In this document: positions 37,796-50,802 of the stretch, one piece after another
Position numbering within the stretch: the stretch's first letter is position 1
Layout of the letters: every line of letters starts with the position of its first letter
Assembly (NCBI GenBank): GCA_027579435.1
Contig: JANBPK010000725.1
Span: 62,001-126,000, forward strand
Source: Candolleomyces eurysporus
Taxonomy: Eukaryota; Basidiomycota; Agaricomycetes; Agaricales; Psathyrellaceae
Length of the DNA: 64,000 bases
Direction of reading: 5' to 3'
The notes under the pieces: generated by a model
What the model was told of the DNA's origin: nothing
Database searches by the model: none
The model's input: the letters and a program-made list of their open reading frames with translations, nothing else
Made by a program: the position numbers and the translations under genes

Positions 37796-40700
37796 CTACT
37801 CGATGCCTCCGCCAGCGGCGGCCTGCAACACCACAATCCCCGACGCAATACCAGCTACGACAAACGCGCTTGCCACATCGCCTAGGGCCTTCCTCGCCTC
37901 CTGCCCTAGATGCCCATACTCGTCCATTAAATCCCTCATTTCATGTCGATGATCCTCCACAGCCAGCCTCCTTGACCGTCCAGTCACAATAATCAACCTT
38001 CCCTTATTGATCGTTCTTTGCTTATCCGCCGACTTCTTGCTACCCCTGCTTCTAGTTCTAGCAAGCGCAGCCTCTTGAATCTCGTCTCCATCCGTCTGTT
38101 TCTCTAGATTCGGCACAACCTCACCAGTCTGAACGGCATCCCCATCTTTATCACCCTCATCATCCTCCTGCGACAAGATGTTGGCGTGGCCCTTGGCCTC
38201 GTTGATAGCGGTGTGCAACGGGACGTGCGAACCGATCTCCTTGAACTCCACCCGAGATTCAAACGAGGACTTCGACGAAGATTTCAAAGATGAGGCGTCG
38301 TTGGTGGCGAGGATGCTATCCTTCCTGTTTCTCCTTGGTAACTGGGCATATTTTGCCCATAAGACGTTGTCGGCGGTATCAGATTGTAGCTTGGTCTCAG
38401 TCGTAGCTTGACCATAATATGTATCCGGATAATCGGGAACAGTCTGAAAAGGATGATGATGGGCGCAAGTCAGGACTCGAGGTGATAATGATGGTCAATA
38501 AAGGGACACTTACAGAAGCGACTGTCAAAGCATTGGCTTCCTCCGGGGACTTGTCATTCGTAACCTCAACATCAGAATCCTGCTTGCTGATTCTAATAAT
38601 CGTAGCAGTAACCCTGGGGTTTTCACAGAGTTGCATCACGAACTCTAGAGCAGCCCGGTCATCCGGACCTCCAAAGAACGGTACGAACAGATGCTGAGCG
38701 CTGTTAGCTGCAGCATCGAATGTACTCTGATCAACATAAAGCGCCACATCGGTTGTTGCCTGCGAAAAGACTGCACGGACGAATTGAGAGTGGATGACGT
38801 AGTCCGAAGTTTCGTTTGGGCCACTAGGTTTGAATAACATTTCGAAAGGGTTCGTAGTCGATGGAGCTGTGGAGGCTTCGGTAGGCTTGGCAGTCGATTC
38901 ATGGGGATCGTGAACAGGAGGTACCCAGGGTATCATGATAATGTCAGAGTCACTGTTTCTCGCGTGTTCTGCAATGCTGTAGGCGAGCTCATCGTGCTTC
39001 ACGACAGCGAGGGACGGTACAATCTTGATGTCGTTGAGTACCCCAAACATCCTGAAGGCAGACAGGAGTGGATCGCTGCGCAAAATAGATTCAGCAGCGG
39101 ACGACTTCATGACAGCCGAGACGCGATCGGAGAGTTCCATCACACGTAGAGCTTCAACAACGACTTGAGAGGCGTTCTGCGCGAATGATCTGATACTGTT
39201 ACTTGAAGGGCGTCTTGCACGTTCCTCTTCGCTCCACGCCGAAATGAGAACGGAAGGGTTGATTAACTGCGTCAAAGCCATCATTCCGGAGAGGTGCTCG
39301 AACTTGTCAAGGACGACAGTGAAGCGAGTCTTGTATTCGCCGTCTCTGGAGCGTGACTGCTGGCCCTTTTTGGCACCCGCCTCCCCATCGGCTACATTGT
39401 TGAAGTTTGCGCCAGTGGCCGATGTTCGGACACGAAATTGGGGTGGATATAGCCATGTTACCAATGGAGTAGTCATGAAAGTCAGGACAAGAGCCTCCAG
39501 GACGAACATGGAAAAGACACGCTATAGGAACAAATTCAGCATCGGTTAGCATTTTTGATCAGGCTTACTTGCCTGTGACAATATTTTCGCTTCCAGTCCA
39601 ACATTTAGAACGATGAGCTCAACCAATCTACAATAGCTGTGAGTTGGAAGTTACGAGCCGCTAAGAGTGTACGCATACCCTTTGCAGCTCATCAATGAGC
39701 CAATAGTACTGGCTTCCCTCCAGTTAAACCCAGCGAAGTAACGGGCAGCGATTATGCATCCGCCAAACTTCCCAATGAAAGCGGTGACAATGATAGCAAT
39801 AGTGAATCCCCAGGTAATCCCATCGTTGAGCAAGGTGAGATCTGTGGAGAGTCCAGACAGCGTAAAGTACTGAACAGAAGGGCGTTAGGGTACGAATGAC
39901 CAAAGAATGGGGAACAGGAATTTTACCAAAGGCAAGAAGATGATGGCGACCATGTCCTCCAGTTTCTCGGTCAGCGCAATAGCAAGTCCTCCATCTCTTG
40001 GAACGATGAGACCTGCCAAAAATGCACCTAGACGAATGCATTGAATAAGCCAATTACCTTCATACCAGTAAAAGTGCACCTTACCAAAGATGGCGTGGAC
40101 GCCAATAATTTCAGTGAAGAACGACGAGCCGAATAAAACAACAATCGTCGCAGTCATGAAGAAGACCGAAGGACCACTCTCGACTATTCAGATTGGGTCA
40201 GCAATGGAATCAAAGGCTATGGGAGATGTTGTGCTTACTTGAACCGGTCACCTTCGCGAGCCATTTCATAGCCCACCGCACCGGGAAAAGTATGAAGAGC
40301 GTCCATCCGATAGAGACCAAAAGAATGTAAAGGGCAGTTAAACCTGATCCTGCATTGACTAGGGCAACGCTCAACGCTAAAAGTACCCAACCAACTGAAA
40401 AACCATTCGTCAGGAGAATCTTAGAAGGGATGTCAAGACGCTACGTACTGATATCATTGCCTACGCCTGCCGATAGCACGACAATGCCCACTGTGGTGTC
40501 CAGCAGCTTCAATTCTGTTAGAATGCGGCACAGTACGGGAAAGGCGGTGATGGAATACGCCACTCCCGTGAAGAGCATAAAGTGGGTAAACTCCACGGTG
40601 TCGGGAACGAAGCGATTATAGACTGGTACCGCGATTCCCGCGCCAAGGCCAAAGGGGACAACCATCCCAGCAAGAGCGACGGTCGCCGAAAGCCGAGCGT

Positions 40701-41395
40701 TTCGTTTGATAACTCCTGCGTCGATTTCGAGGCCAACAAGGAAAAGGAACAGACATAGCCCAATAGTCGCAACGAGATTGAGGTACGAGCGGGATACGAG
40801 CGGGAAAATGCGCTCTGTGAAGCCGGGAATCTGGCCTGGAGGCGAAGAAGCAATTCGGTTTAACGACTCTTCACATTCTTCGGTAACACGCACCCATAGC
40901 AGTGGGGCCTAGAACACTACGTCAGGAGATTTCTCGGTGAATGAGAGGTTGCACAACGCACCCAGAATGATTNCCCCCCAAAACTTCAGCGATGACCTTG
41001 GGCTGTCGTAGCTTACGCAGTCCCAACGCCAGCAAGTTCGCGGTACATATGATGATCCCTATCAAATAAATGTAATGGTCAGCATCCGGGTTGAAGTACA
41101 GGCACATAGTCGCTATTCAAGTAGTCTCTATATTTCGAGGATGTCGACCGAGATCCACTACAGGAGGTGCACGTACCGACTTGTATAATCCATAATCGAA
41201 TCGCGTGGTCCGGGTGAAACTCTACTGGGTCCTTCCCTGTGAGCAAACCGCCCTGGAGAAGCAACGGAATGGTATTTTCAGCACTCGAAGTACTAGCTCC
41301 ATGAGCGAAGGCGGCGATGGCCCACCAGAACCCACCTGCTCAGCTGCTGCCCGCTTCTGGAAGAGCATCATGACATGGGTAGATAATTCTCGCAT
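37796..41395 (-). CDS. KHA1: K+/H+ antiporter, CPA2 family (copy 1)
   Basis: Cation/proton exchanger of the Kha1 type, which in yeast acts in endomembrane K+ and pH balance. I infer about 12 exons and roughly 940 aa. The start is the ATG at 41,395, whose first exon (41,395-41,336) joins in frame to 'GGLLTGKDPVEF'. The Na+/H+ exchanger domain follows: 'KLRQPKVIAEVLGGIILGP', 'LCLFLFLVGLEID', 'GVAYSITAFPVLCRILTEL', 'VLSAGVGNDI' (ion-site ND), and 'YFTLSGLSTDL'. A long cytosolic part contains 'RFTVVLDKFEHLSGMMAL' and ends in a hydrophobic Gly/Ala stretch ('VASAFVVAGIASGIVVLQAA'). The n at 40,973 lies in the codons for 'LGGII' and is an artefact. Tandem duplicate of the gene at 42,793-46,397. Confidence 0.88.
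40973..40973. other. Ambiguous base in antiporter 1
   Basis: A single n before a C6 run. Copy 2 at 45,959-45,966 has the same length without it, so the frame is intact. Confidence 0.85.
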
Positions 41396-41869
41396 TCTGC
41401 GAGCTCAAGACCGTTTCTACAAGCGGGAGATAGTCGGCGATGAAAAACTCAGAGTGGGCGAGAGATGGTGGGGCCAGAAAACATGGGCGAGAGCGCCAGA
41501 TGTGGAAACGAAGTGATATCTCAAAATATGTGATGGCATCCCCCTAAAGTCAGAAATGGTTAGCTCTCACTGTGACTGGCCCCTATGATAGATGGAATCG
41601 TCACGAGTCTATGCAATTGACATACGTCATAAGAAGCCTATCGCCTTTCGGCAACCCCCTTTTCTAGCGATGTTTGGCACTCTTTGGACTCGGAGCCTGG
41701 AACCAGTCGCTCGAACACGCGTATCTTCGATTCGATGCAAAAACACTGCTGGAATGAGTTCAAGGGTGTTATGGAAGGATAGGTACCTAGGTAAAGATCG
41801 TATCAGTCGCTACATAATCAATCTCAAAAATACCGTCTACGAGTCCACATGGGTGAAAAAAGGAAATTG

Positions 41870-41990
41870 AGCTTCCATAGAATCAGGGAATCGCGGTAAT
41901 GCAACGATGAACTTGCAGTACTTCGGGAATAACGATTTGAATATCCGGCGATCCAGGGATGCACTAGCCATAAGAGAATCAGAATTTTCG
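41870..41990 (-). pseudogene. DUF3455 gene relic (exons 4-5)
   Basis: The stretch 41,930-41,975 aligns with exon 4 of the DUF3455 gene (46,965-47,010), including the codons for 'CTPGSPDIQ' and the adjoining splice site. A weaker match to exon 5 lies at 41,870-41,895. The remaining exons are absent. It is the scar of the duplication that made the two antiporters. Confidence 0.75.
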
Positions 41991-42179
41991 CAAACTGGAG
42001 TCTTGTTGGCCNGGGGGACTCCAGGGTCAGTTTCTGAGCAGACTTTGCCGTATTCGGGTGATCATTGATCGAGTGCTACTAGGGCTCGGGAAGGACTGGC
42101 CCATGACACTGAAGTCTCTATGCGCTCCGTTAGTACTAGTATCATAATAGTGTCCCTGCCCCGGCCCCCTTGATTGTGG

Positions 42180-42430
42180 CTCGTTGAAAAGTTGTCACCA
42201 ATCAACTTGGTGTCGATTGCTGTGAATCATATATATAACTGAACAAGGGCGTTGAGCGCTGAAGCAGGCCTTTCGGAGCTAAAGCTCAATCGAATTACTA
42301 ACAATGTACATTTGCAGTGTTCGGAAAGATCCAACAAGTTAATGTTAGCAATCCGTATACTTACTGAGAATTCGTGCCCATGGCGTTGGAATTGGCTGTC
42401 GACCGAAACTCCAATGCCGAATACAAGAGC
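42180..42430. repeat. Three-copy spacer segment, copy c
   Basis: Matches copies at 34,390 and 37,120 ('accaatcaacttggtgtcg', 'gaatcatata', 'tcgaattactaac', 'aatgttagcaatc', 'atacttactgagaattcgtg', 'ccaatgccgaata'). Confidence 0.65.
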
Positions 42431-42792
42431 CTAGTGAAGCTCTTGGCCATCTTCCCATTAGATATCAGGAGCCGAAGCGTTGACACTTCCAAGTTCCAGT
42501 CAGGCCGTGACGAACACGCGTGGGTGTATTGGTGTACAGGTACTGAAAGCGAGATGTAACATTTTAGGAAGAAACATTGCTCTAATACGAGTAGGGATTG
42601 CGTGCGAGTGGGAAGCTGGAGTAACACAACAATATGAAGTCGTACATAGGCATCGTGAGTAACTACACTCTCCCTATGAAAACGTCGGGAGTGAATCAAT
42701 CAGGAGTCGTGATGGTCGTAAAAGAGACATGAGTCCATCGACTGTTCTCGTGAAAACCGTGTTGACAAATGTCTCCAGTCAATGATCCCACT

Positions 42793-45700
42793 CTACTCGA
42801 AGCTCCCGCCGGCTGCAGTCTGTAGTACCACAATCCCTGACGCAATGTCGGCCGCGACAAATGCGCTCGCCACATCCCCAAGGGCCTTCCGCACCTCCGG
42901 TCCCAGCTGCCCATACTCGTCCATGACGTCCTTCAATTCGCGCCGGTGATCTTCTACGGCCAGCCTCCTCGATCGTCCCGTCACAATGACCAACCTTCCT
43001 TTATTACGCCTCTGTCGTTTCTTGTTCTCCGACTCTGGTACGGCATCCCCATTTTTACCCATCACGCCATGGTCACGCTCATCCTCATCCTCGACCTCCT
43101 CTTCCTCTTCCTCCTGTGACCGAATGGGAGCATACACCATTGCTTCATTGATCGCGGCGTTCAATGGTGCGTGCGAGCCAATCTCTTTGAACTCAACCCG
43201 AGATTCAAAAGAGGATTTCGAAGACGAAGTTTTTGAAGACGAGGCGTCATTGGGTGCAAGACTAGCCCTTCTTCTGTTCCTCCTGGGTTGCTGAGAATAT
43301 TTTGCCCATATGACGCTATCGGCAGTATCAGATTGCAGCCTTGACTCTGTCGTAGCTTGTCCATAATATGTATCTGGGTATTCCGGAACATGCTAAACAA
43401 GAGAATGGGAACACTAGTAAGAAGGAGAAGTGACAATTTCACCGATAAACGACCACTCACAGATGCGACTGTCAAAGCATTAACTTCCTCCGGTAACCTG
43501 GGACTCGTAAGATCAACATCGGGTTCATCAGAACCCCGCCTGTGAATCCTAATAATCGTAGCAGTGACCCTTGGATTTTCACAAAGTTGCATTACGAGCT
43601 CCAGGGCAGCCCGGTCATCCGGACCTCCAAAGAACGGCACGAACAGATGCTGAGCACTATTCGCTGTAGTATCGAATGTACTCTGATCAACGTAAAGTGC
43701 CACATCGGTTGTAGCCTGCGAGAAGACTGCACGGACAAACTGTGAGTGTATGACCGATGCCGAGGATTCATGGTGATTCGGAGCCCCAGGTTTGAATAGC
43801 GCGTCAAAGGGATTCGGGGTAGTCGGTGATTTGATTCCAGGAGTTGGTGGAGCTGTCTGCATCCCAAAAGGCCGGACAACTGCTTCGTATGGATTGTGCA
43901 CAGGAGGTAGCCAGGGTATCATGATAATGTCAGAGTCGTTGTTCCTCGCGTGTTCCACGATGCTGTAGGCGAGCTCAGCTTGCTTCACGACGGCGAGGGA
44001 CGGTATGATCTTGATGTCATTGAGTGTCCCAAACATCCTGAAGGCAGACAGGAGTGGATCACTGTGCAAAATAGATTCAGCGGCGGAGGATTTCATCACA
44101 GCCGAGACACGATCGGAGAGTTCCATGACGCGTAACGCTTCAACCACGACTTGCGAGGCTTTCTGCGCGAACGATTTGATGCTGACGCTTGAAGGCTGTC
44201 GGGCGTGTTGCTCTTCGCTCCAAGCCGAAACCAGGACGGAAGGGTTGACCAATTGCGTCAAAGCCATCATTCCGGAAAGGTGCTCGAACTTGTCCAGAAC
44301 AACCGTGAAACGGGTCTTGTAGTACTTGCCGTCTCTGGAACGTGGCTGGCTCTTTCTTCCACCCGCTTCGCCATCGGCTACATTATGGAAGTTTGCGCCA
44401 GTGGCCGAGGTTCGAACGCGGAACCGAGGAGGATAGAGCCATGTTACCAATGGAGTGGTCATGAAAGTCAGGACAAGAGCCTCCAGGACGAACATGGAAA
44501 AGACGCGCTGTAGCAGCGAGTTCAGTGTCAATCCGAAGTTTTCGACCAGGCTTGACTTACTGGAGACAGGATTCCCGCAGACAGGCCAACATTGAGAACA
44601 ATAAGCTCAACTAATCTAAAATAGATGTGAGTTGGAAATTATGAGTCGCTGACTATACACCTACCCTTTGCAACTCATTAATGAACCAATAGTACTGGCT
44701 TCCCTCCAGTTGAATCCGGCGAAGTAACGAGAGGCGAGGAGGCATCCGCCGAACTTTCCAACGAAGGCGGTGACGATGATAGCAATAGTGTATCCCCAGG
44801 TCAAGCCATCGTCGAGTAAGGTGAGATCCGTAGAGAGTCCGGATAGAGTAAAGTACTGGATGCAGGGGCGTCAATGTACACTTCAGGAAAGAGTGAGGAA
44901 AGGAATTACCAAAGGCAAAAAGATGATAGAGACCATATCTTCCAGCTTTTCGGTGAGAGCGATAGCGAGTCCCCCTTCTCTTGGAACAACGAGACCGGCC
45001 AGGAAAGCACCTAATAGACGTACGAATGAATTCATGTGTTGAAAAAGTAAAGGTATTCCCTACCAAAGATGGCGTGGACGCCTATGAAATCAGTGAAAAA
45101 GGAAGAACCGAATAGAACAACAATCGTCGCGGTCATGAAGAAGACCGAAGGGCCGCTCTCAACTATTCCACTGGTTCAGCAATCATCAAATCGAAAGCCT
45201 TGGGATAAAATTAGGCTTACTTGAACCTGTTTCCCTTGCCAGCCATTTCATTGCCCATCGTACAGGGAAGAGTATGAAGATCGACCATCCGACAGAGATA
45301 AGAAGGATGTAAAGGGCGGCTATACCGTTCCCTGCATTAACCAGGGCCACGCTTAACGCTAAAAGCACCCAGCCGACTGAAATAGCCTTGTCAGTTGAAG
45401 GCGGAAAATGATTATAAGAAACTGCACGCACTGATGTCATTCCCGACGCCGGCGGACAATACAACAATGCCTACTGTGGTATCCAGCAGCTTTAGTTCTG
45501 TCAGAATACGGCACAACACAGGAAAGGCGGTGATGGAATAAGCCACTCCCGTGAAAAGCATGAAGTGGGTAAACTCCACTTTTTCGTGGATGAACTGATT
45601 ATAGATTGGCACCGCGATACCCGCGCCAATAATGAAGGGAACGACCATGCCAGCAAGAGCGACGGTCGCTGACAGTCGAGCATTTCGCTTGATTACCCCA

Positions 45701-46397
45701 GCGTCGATTTCGAGGCCAACAAGGAAAAGGAACAAGCATAAACCGATAGTTGCAACGAGGTTGAGATAAGAGCGCGACTCCTGTGGGAAAATGTGCTCCG
45801 TGAAGCCTGGAATCTGGCCTTGAGACGAGAAGGACAGGTCAGTTCGAGTTCGACGGCTCTCCATAGCCGCGTAGAGGCGCACCGAATGCAGTTGGGCCTA
45901 AGAGAGAACTTCAGGGGATTGTTCAGTCAACTGAAAGCTGTAGGACGCACCCAGAATGATTCCTCCCAAAACCTCAGCGATGACCTTTGGCTGTCGTAGC
46001 TTCTTAAGACCCAATCCCAGTAAGTTTGCGGTACATATGATGATCCCTATCGAACACAGAATAAAAGGGTCAGTATCCGGATTGGAATACAGGCGCATAG
46101 TCCCTGTCCAACTAGTGTCTCTGCACTTTCGAGGAAGTCGAACGAGAGCGACGACAGGAGAAGGCCCACGTACCAACTTGGATAATCCATGTTTGAATCG
46201 CGTGGTCTGGGTCGAACTTTGTTGGATCCTTCCCGGGAGGGAATCCGCCCTAGAGAAAAGCAATGGAATGGCCTTTTCAGTACTCGAAGCACCAGCTCAC
46301 ACGAGAGGCCGCGGCGCGGCGCACTGGGACCCACTTGTTCGGCCGCGGCTGCCCACTTCTGTAAGAGCCTTATGGCGAAGGTAGATAGTTCTCGCAT
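42793..46397 (-). CDS. KHA1: K+/H+ antiporter, CPA2 family (copy 2)
   Basis: Paralogue of the gene at 37,796-41,395, same strand, same intron positions, duplication period 5.0 kb. The start ATG at 46,397 begins 'MRELSTFAIRLLQKWAAAAE' and splices to 'GGFPPGKDPTKF'. All membrane-domain landmarks are kept ('PKVIAEVLGGIILGP', 'LFLFLVGLEIDAG', 'SAGVGNDI'). The cytosolic tail differs more than the membrane part: it is shorter between about 43,010 and 43,120 and has an extra insertion near 43,830-43,870. The end is the same Gly/Ala hydrophobic stretch. I see no frame lesion. Confidence 0.88.
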
Positions 46398-46863
46398 TCT
46401 GCGAGCTCAGAGCTGTTTCTGGAGCACGCGGTGGTCGGCAATGGGCCAGGTCAGAGTGAGCGAGAGGTGGTGGTGGTTGAAAACATGGAAGAGCGTCAGA
46501 TGTGGTAACGAAGTGATATATCAAACTTCTGACAAGATTAGCTTTGCCTTGCGGATCGCTGCATACGTCAGAGTGATTTCGGCGCTCCTCCATCGTACGT
46601 TCGCTAGGGAACTTGGGCATTCTTCTAGTTGAGAGCCTCGACGTAGTGGTTGAGTTCAGACAAGATGTGATCATATCTGTCGGCACGCGCTTGAATATTT
46701 GTATAGCCGGCGGCCATTGCGCTTGGCTAATGGCCAAGACGAAATAATGTCATATGTAATGAAGTACAAAAACGTTTCATCATAACAGTCGTTACAGTCC
46801 GAGGGCGCCTACAAGTCCAAGTGTCCAGCAGTGAAAAAGGGTATATATAACATGAGTTTCCTC
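46398..46863. other. Intergenic, antiporter 2 promoter side
   Basis: About 470 bases between the antiporter 2 start and the DUF3455 stop, both on the minus strand. No gene is recognised. Confidence 0.4.
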
Positions 46864-47793
46864 CTAAACAGTTTCAATGGTGCCTCCATAGAAATCTAAA
46901 TAGGGATTCGTGAGTCTTCTGACCCGAGATGAGTAAGCGCCGTTCAACTTACAATACTTTGAAGAATACGGGACTTGAATATCCGGCGATCCCGGGGTGC
47001 ACTAGCCACGAGATGAATGAATTAGTTTCATCGAAATCGGAGAACTCCGAATATGAATGAACTTACGGTAGCAGGAGGCTTTCCTTCCCGAGTATCTGTC
47101 CTGTAAACTTCCGTCGCAAGAGAACCAGAGACAGACTTGAGGGAGAGCCAATCAATGTCCGTCTGATTTGTAGGCGCAGGTACACCGCCAGTCCTGGCCG
47201 CGAGGACGAATGCCTCTGGCTTCTTAAGACGAGGAATGAAATCCCACACAGGGCTGAGTCCCTGACCAGTCGTAGGGTTTGGGACGAAGTAGTGTTGTCC
47301 TAAGCGTGCAAGTTAATTCATTGGCCAATCTACCACCAGAATCTGAGGGTACGATACCTAGAACAACACCGGACTCCTCCAAGGGGGCGAAGGTCGCCAC
47401 AAGGCTTTGGTAGTTCAACTTGTCGGGGGGCGCCTCCTTCCACATGTCCAGCAGATAATCTTGGATCGTCGAGAACAACGGTGATCCGACCAAGCACGAG
47501 ATATCAAACACTTCAGCAACTGCTCCAGCGGCTCTGCAGAGGAAACTATTAGATCTCCTGCCGACATTGCAAGGAGTTTGAGGTACGCACGTGTAATTTC
47601 CTGCAGCAGTGCAGGTATAGTTCTGGGTCCCAACGGCGGCGGTCATATAGGACAAAGGTGCAGTCGGTGCTGGGAGAGTCGATGGGAAGTCGGCGATCCT
47701 GAAGTTCTGATCGATAGCGCAGCCGTGAAGTCGCTGTGCGTTTACTGCCATGCTACCGGTGGCAGCAGCGATTGCCATGAAATTGAAATGCAT
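46864..47793 (-). CDS. Secreted DUF3455 protein
   Basis: Member of DUF3455, a fungal and bacterial family of unknown function common among secreted proteins. Five exons: 47793-47591, 47533-47358, 47299-47067, 47001-46953, 46895-46864, giving 230 aa. An N-terminal hydrophobic signal ('FMAIAAATGSMAVNA') is followed by the family pattern: 'VGTQNYTC', 'GAVAEVFDISCL', 'QHYFVPNP', 'PVWDF', 'TDIDWLSLKSVSGSLATEVY', and 'CTPGSPDIQVPYSSKYYFYG' near the end. It is the last gene of the duplicated block to the left, and a scrap of it lies between the antiporters. Confidence 0.88.
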
Positions 47794-47931
47794 CGTCCAA
47801 CAGAGAAGAGCACGAGGAAGGGCAGATAGTAGGGTGTAAAACTTTGTCGACGATGCGAGTGACTCTGGAACGAGGCCTAGTGAAGCTGGGATCAGCTGGT
47901 GGGTGATTCGTTGACATGAAGCACGATCGCC

Positions 47932-47939
47932 TTTATATA
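47932..47939 (-). promoter_or_regulatory. TATA-like box upstream of the DUF3455 gene
   Basis: TATATAAA on the minus strand, about 140 bases upstream of the ATG at 47,793. The position is plausible for a fungal promoter with a leader of about 100 bases. Confidence 0.45.
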
Positions 47940-50802
47940 TGCTCTATCCTGGCGGACAGGTTCAGCGCGACACCGGTGATATGGGGTGTTCGGTCGATCC
48001 ACGTTTGGTGATATTGCCCGGCGTATTCAGCATGTCGCGTTTCATAACTGAAACGCTCGGGCTGACGGAAATGCCTTCCATCCACCCCATATTCATTCTC
48101 TATGGATCCTGGAGGGAGGAGCTTCGGATTCATCCTATTGTTAGAGGTTCAGCGAGTGTAGGCAGATGGATCAAGGATCCTGGCAACGGCATTGACAGAT
48201 TCAACAGTCAAGATGTTTCACTAGCACAAGCATGACTTCACATCATGAAATTTGGTTGGCCGAAGATTGCTATTTTTACTGCCCAAGAAAATCATGATCT
48301 TCAGTCCATTGGAAAGACAGTTGAGGCCCGAAGGCCAGAACTGGAACGTAGGTGGTCATCGCTTCCAAGTTCTTTTCGATGGGCGGGGATGCCGCGACGC
48401 TTCCCGTTGGAGGTCGTGTTGAAGAATTTACCGAACACACTTAGCTTTGATTGGGCGGCTGGACCAGTTTCGGAAGAATCTGCAGGATACATCGGCGGTA
48501 TACGCAGCTTCTTCCATCTGATAACAAATGTGACGTCCGCGAGCCTCTATGATATTTTCATTACGGGAGGACGGACCTTGAGCGCTTGAAGAGTTTGATA
48601 CTTGATTGAATTGCCTTCAAGGAGTGGGTTACTGTTGGAAACACGAACAACTCGGAGGCACATGGACTGAGGCTGAATTGAACACTGCCCCGCACCGATT
48701 ATTCAGCCAACTGGCGAATGACTTGTAAGAAGGAGAGTATCGATTTGACTGTAGAACTTTTAGAAGTTAGTATGTTCAGCCTTTCGCTGACACTGTGTGG
48801 CAAACGAATTAAATGGATCAACTTGTGTGTATGTGAAGCCTGAACTTGCTAGCGGATAATGATATCGATGCTGAAGCGGACTCTGGCGGTGACAAGTGAT
48901 GGAAGAGGCCGATCAGTGGCTGTGACGCTGACCAAGACACCACATACTTAGGCTTGGCAGGTCGTTCAACTCTTGGCACTGACTCGCTCCAAGTTCAAGA
49001 AATCAAACGATTTGAAGGTTGGTGCCAGTTTCTCATCCGTACCGTCACCATCATCTCAGCGAATTTACAGATTATTACTGCCAGCTTTTCTGCCAACTCT
49101 TCTGACCATCTTTGCTGCCCCGGGCCCCTTTGAAGTTTGAATTGCTGGTCTACGGCTTAGGGCACGAGGAGCCCTCTTGAAGTCACCCGGGTGTTTGGTC
49201 CCTGGTCACCAGAAATGTCTGAAGTGCTCTTTCAAATTTCTCGTTTTGCTCAGGGTTTTCTAGACTGCGAGTCTCGAGGCAATTGGACACGAGGCGAACA
49301 CCTCATCTTTAAAGGGTGCGAGCCACCGCCGCCTTGAACGTGGGGATATCATGGATCTGTCAGCGCCCTCTCCGCCTCCAGCGCCGTAACTGAACGTAAA
49401 CATTGCCTTCTCCAGCAATATTTGGCAATGGCAATTCATCGGTATTTCACCGCCTTATGTCCATTGTGCAAGGCAACGTTACTGTGGGCAGCGCGTTGCC
49501 GATTTGTCCGGATGCACATCTTTCGTGGCAAGGGTTCACGACCTCTGAGCTCTCCTGCGGCCTTGAGATCATATCCTCATATGAACTTGAGCTAGAGTGA
49601 GTACCCATTTCTTACGACGCAATCGCAGAATGACCTGTATTTAGCCTTGGATACGACGCAAAGAACTCCATTGGCTGCTCCAATCTTGGTGTCCTTTCCG
49701 GCTGAGAAGGACCAGAACCGCTTCTTGAAATTCCCCCGGTTCTCAGGCTCCGTAGGGCTCAGGTCCAGTACCTTTCCTGGCTCGTAATTATCAAGGGATT
49801 TCAATTCTCTTGATCGTTCTCGGGGCCCACCTTTCTCATGCATACCCCATCCAAGGATCATTCGGCCTCTCAGCTTCAGCACCTTTCGATCCACTAAAAA
49901 AGCCGTTCATTATGCACCCTGTCATCCTTCTTACGACGGTATTGGTGAATCCGTACTTGGTCTCAGAAGCCTCCAGAAAACTCTCGCCGGATGTTTGAAA
50001 AGGTCGCCGGTTCAGGAATGTGGCAAGTGGGGTGTGAGTGTTACATATCTTGTTCAGCCCGAAGTCTCACACATTGCAGTTGGAATGTTCCTTGGAAACC
50101 CAAGAATGATCTCATTCACCTGTTGGGGTTTGCCGTATACGATTGAAGTGGAAGGTGCCTGGTAAGTAAAGGCCTGGCCTATATCTCTTTCTTGGCGAGG
50201 GGCCCACTTATGCTTGTGCTCATGTAGGGCTCGTAAGTGGCCGATACCCGACATACAACCATCTCCCGGCTTCACGATAGCGAAAAGGTTTCGTGAGGGT
50301 TTACGCAATGGTTTACGAAAACATTCATTTACCACCACGCGAATGTATCTCACGCCGGTTTAACCTGCCAAGGGGTATCCGCGAAATACCCATGATGGTG
50401 CACTTAACGGATTTCTCGTTGCAAAAAAATCATACCGTCTCAAAAATTTGATTTGTTCCGTGGCGGGACCCTGCACTGGGATCAGTCCGTATGTCATTCC
50501 AATTCAACTCTACACGCGTGGGTTTTCGAGGACAACGAACGCCCGACGCCGCTGTCACCTAGGCCCAGCTCACTTGGGGATGTCAAAGGTTAAATCCGAC
50601 GTTTCTACATCAGCTGCACGGTGTTCTCACAGGCATGAAGCGATCAACAGGTACGGTTGTGGAGGCGCTTGGGAATATCTTATCCTTCAACTCTCGCAGG
50701 GGAATTGCTTAAAGAACCAGAACCAAAAGGCGGCCGTAGGTCCTTAGGATCCACGTCCCCAATTTCCACTTCTTCGGTTGCATTCATTGTCTTCGGGATA
50801 GG
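47940..50802. other. Gene-poor stretch
   Basis: About 2.9 kb in which I cannot support any gene. The longest frame (48,245-48,589, plus, 114 codons) has no recognisable domain. Several shorter frames at 49.4-49.9 kb likewise lack features. An unrecognised multi-exon gene or a decayed one is possible. Confidence 0.4.

Larger units (their letters stand above)
41396..42792. other. Spacer between the antiporter genes
   Basis: The left part is the 5' flank of antiporter 1, alignable to that of antiporter 2. A DUF3455 relic (about 41,870-41,990), an n at 42,012 before G5, spacer segment copy c and the antiporter 2 3' flank follow. No complete gene. Confidence 0.5.

Noticed and set aside
48245..48589. 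A 114-codon plus-strand ORF
   Set aside because: No signal peptide, domain, intron context or paralogue in the window; likely chance.
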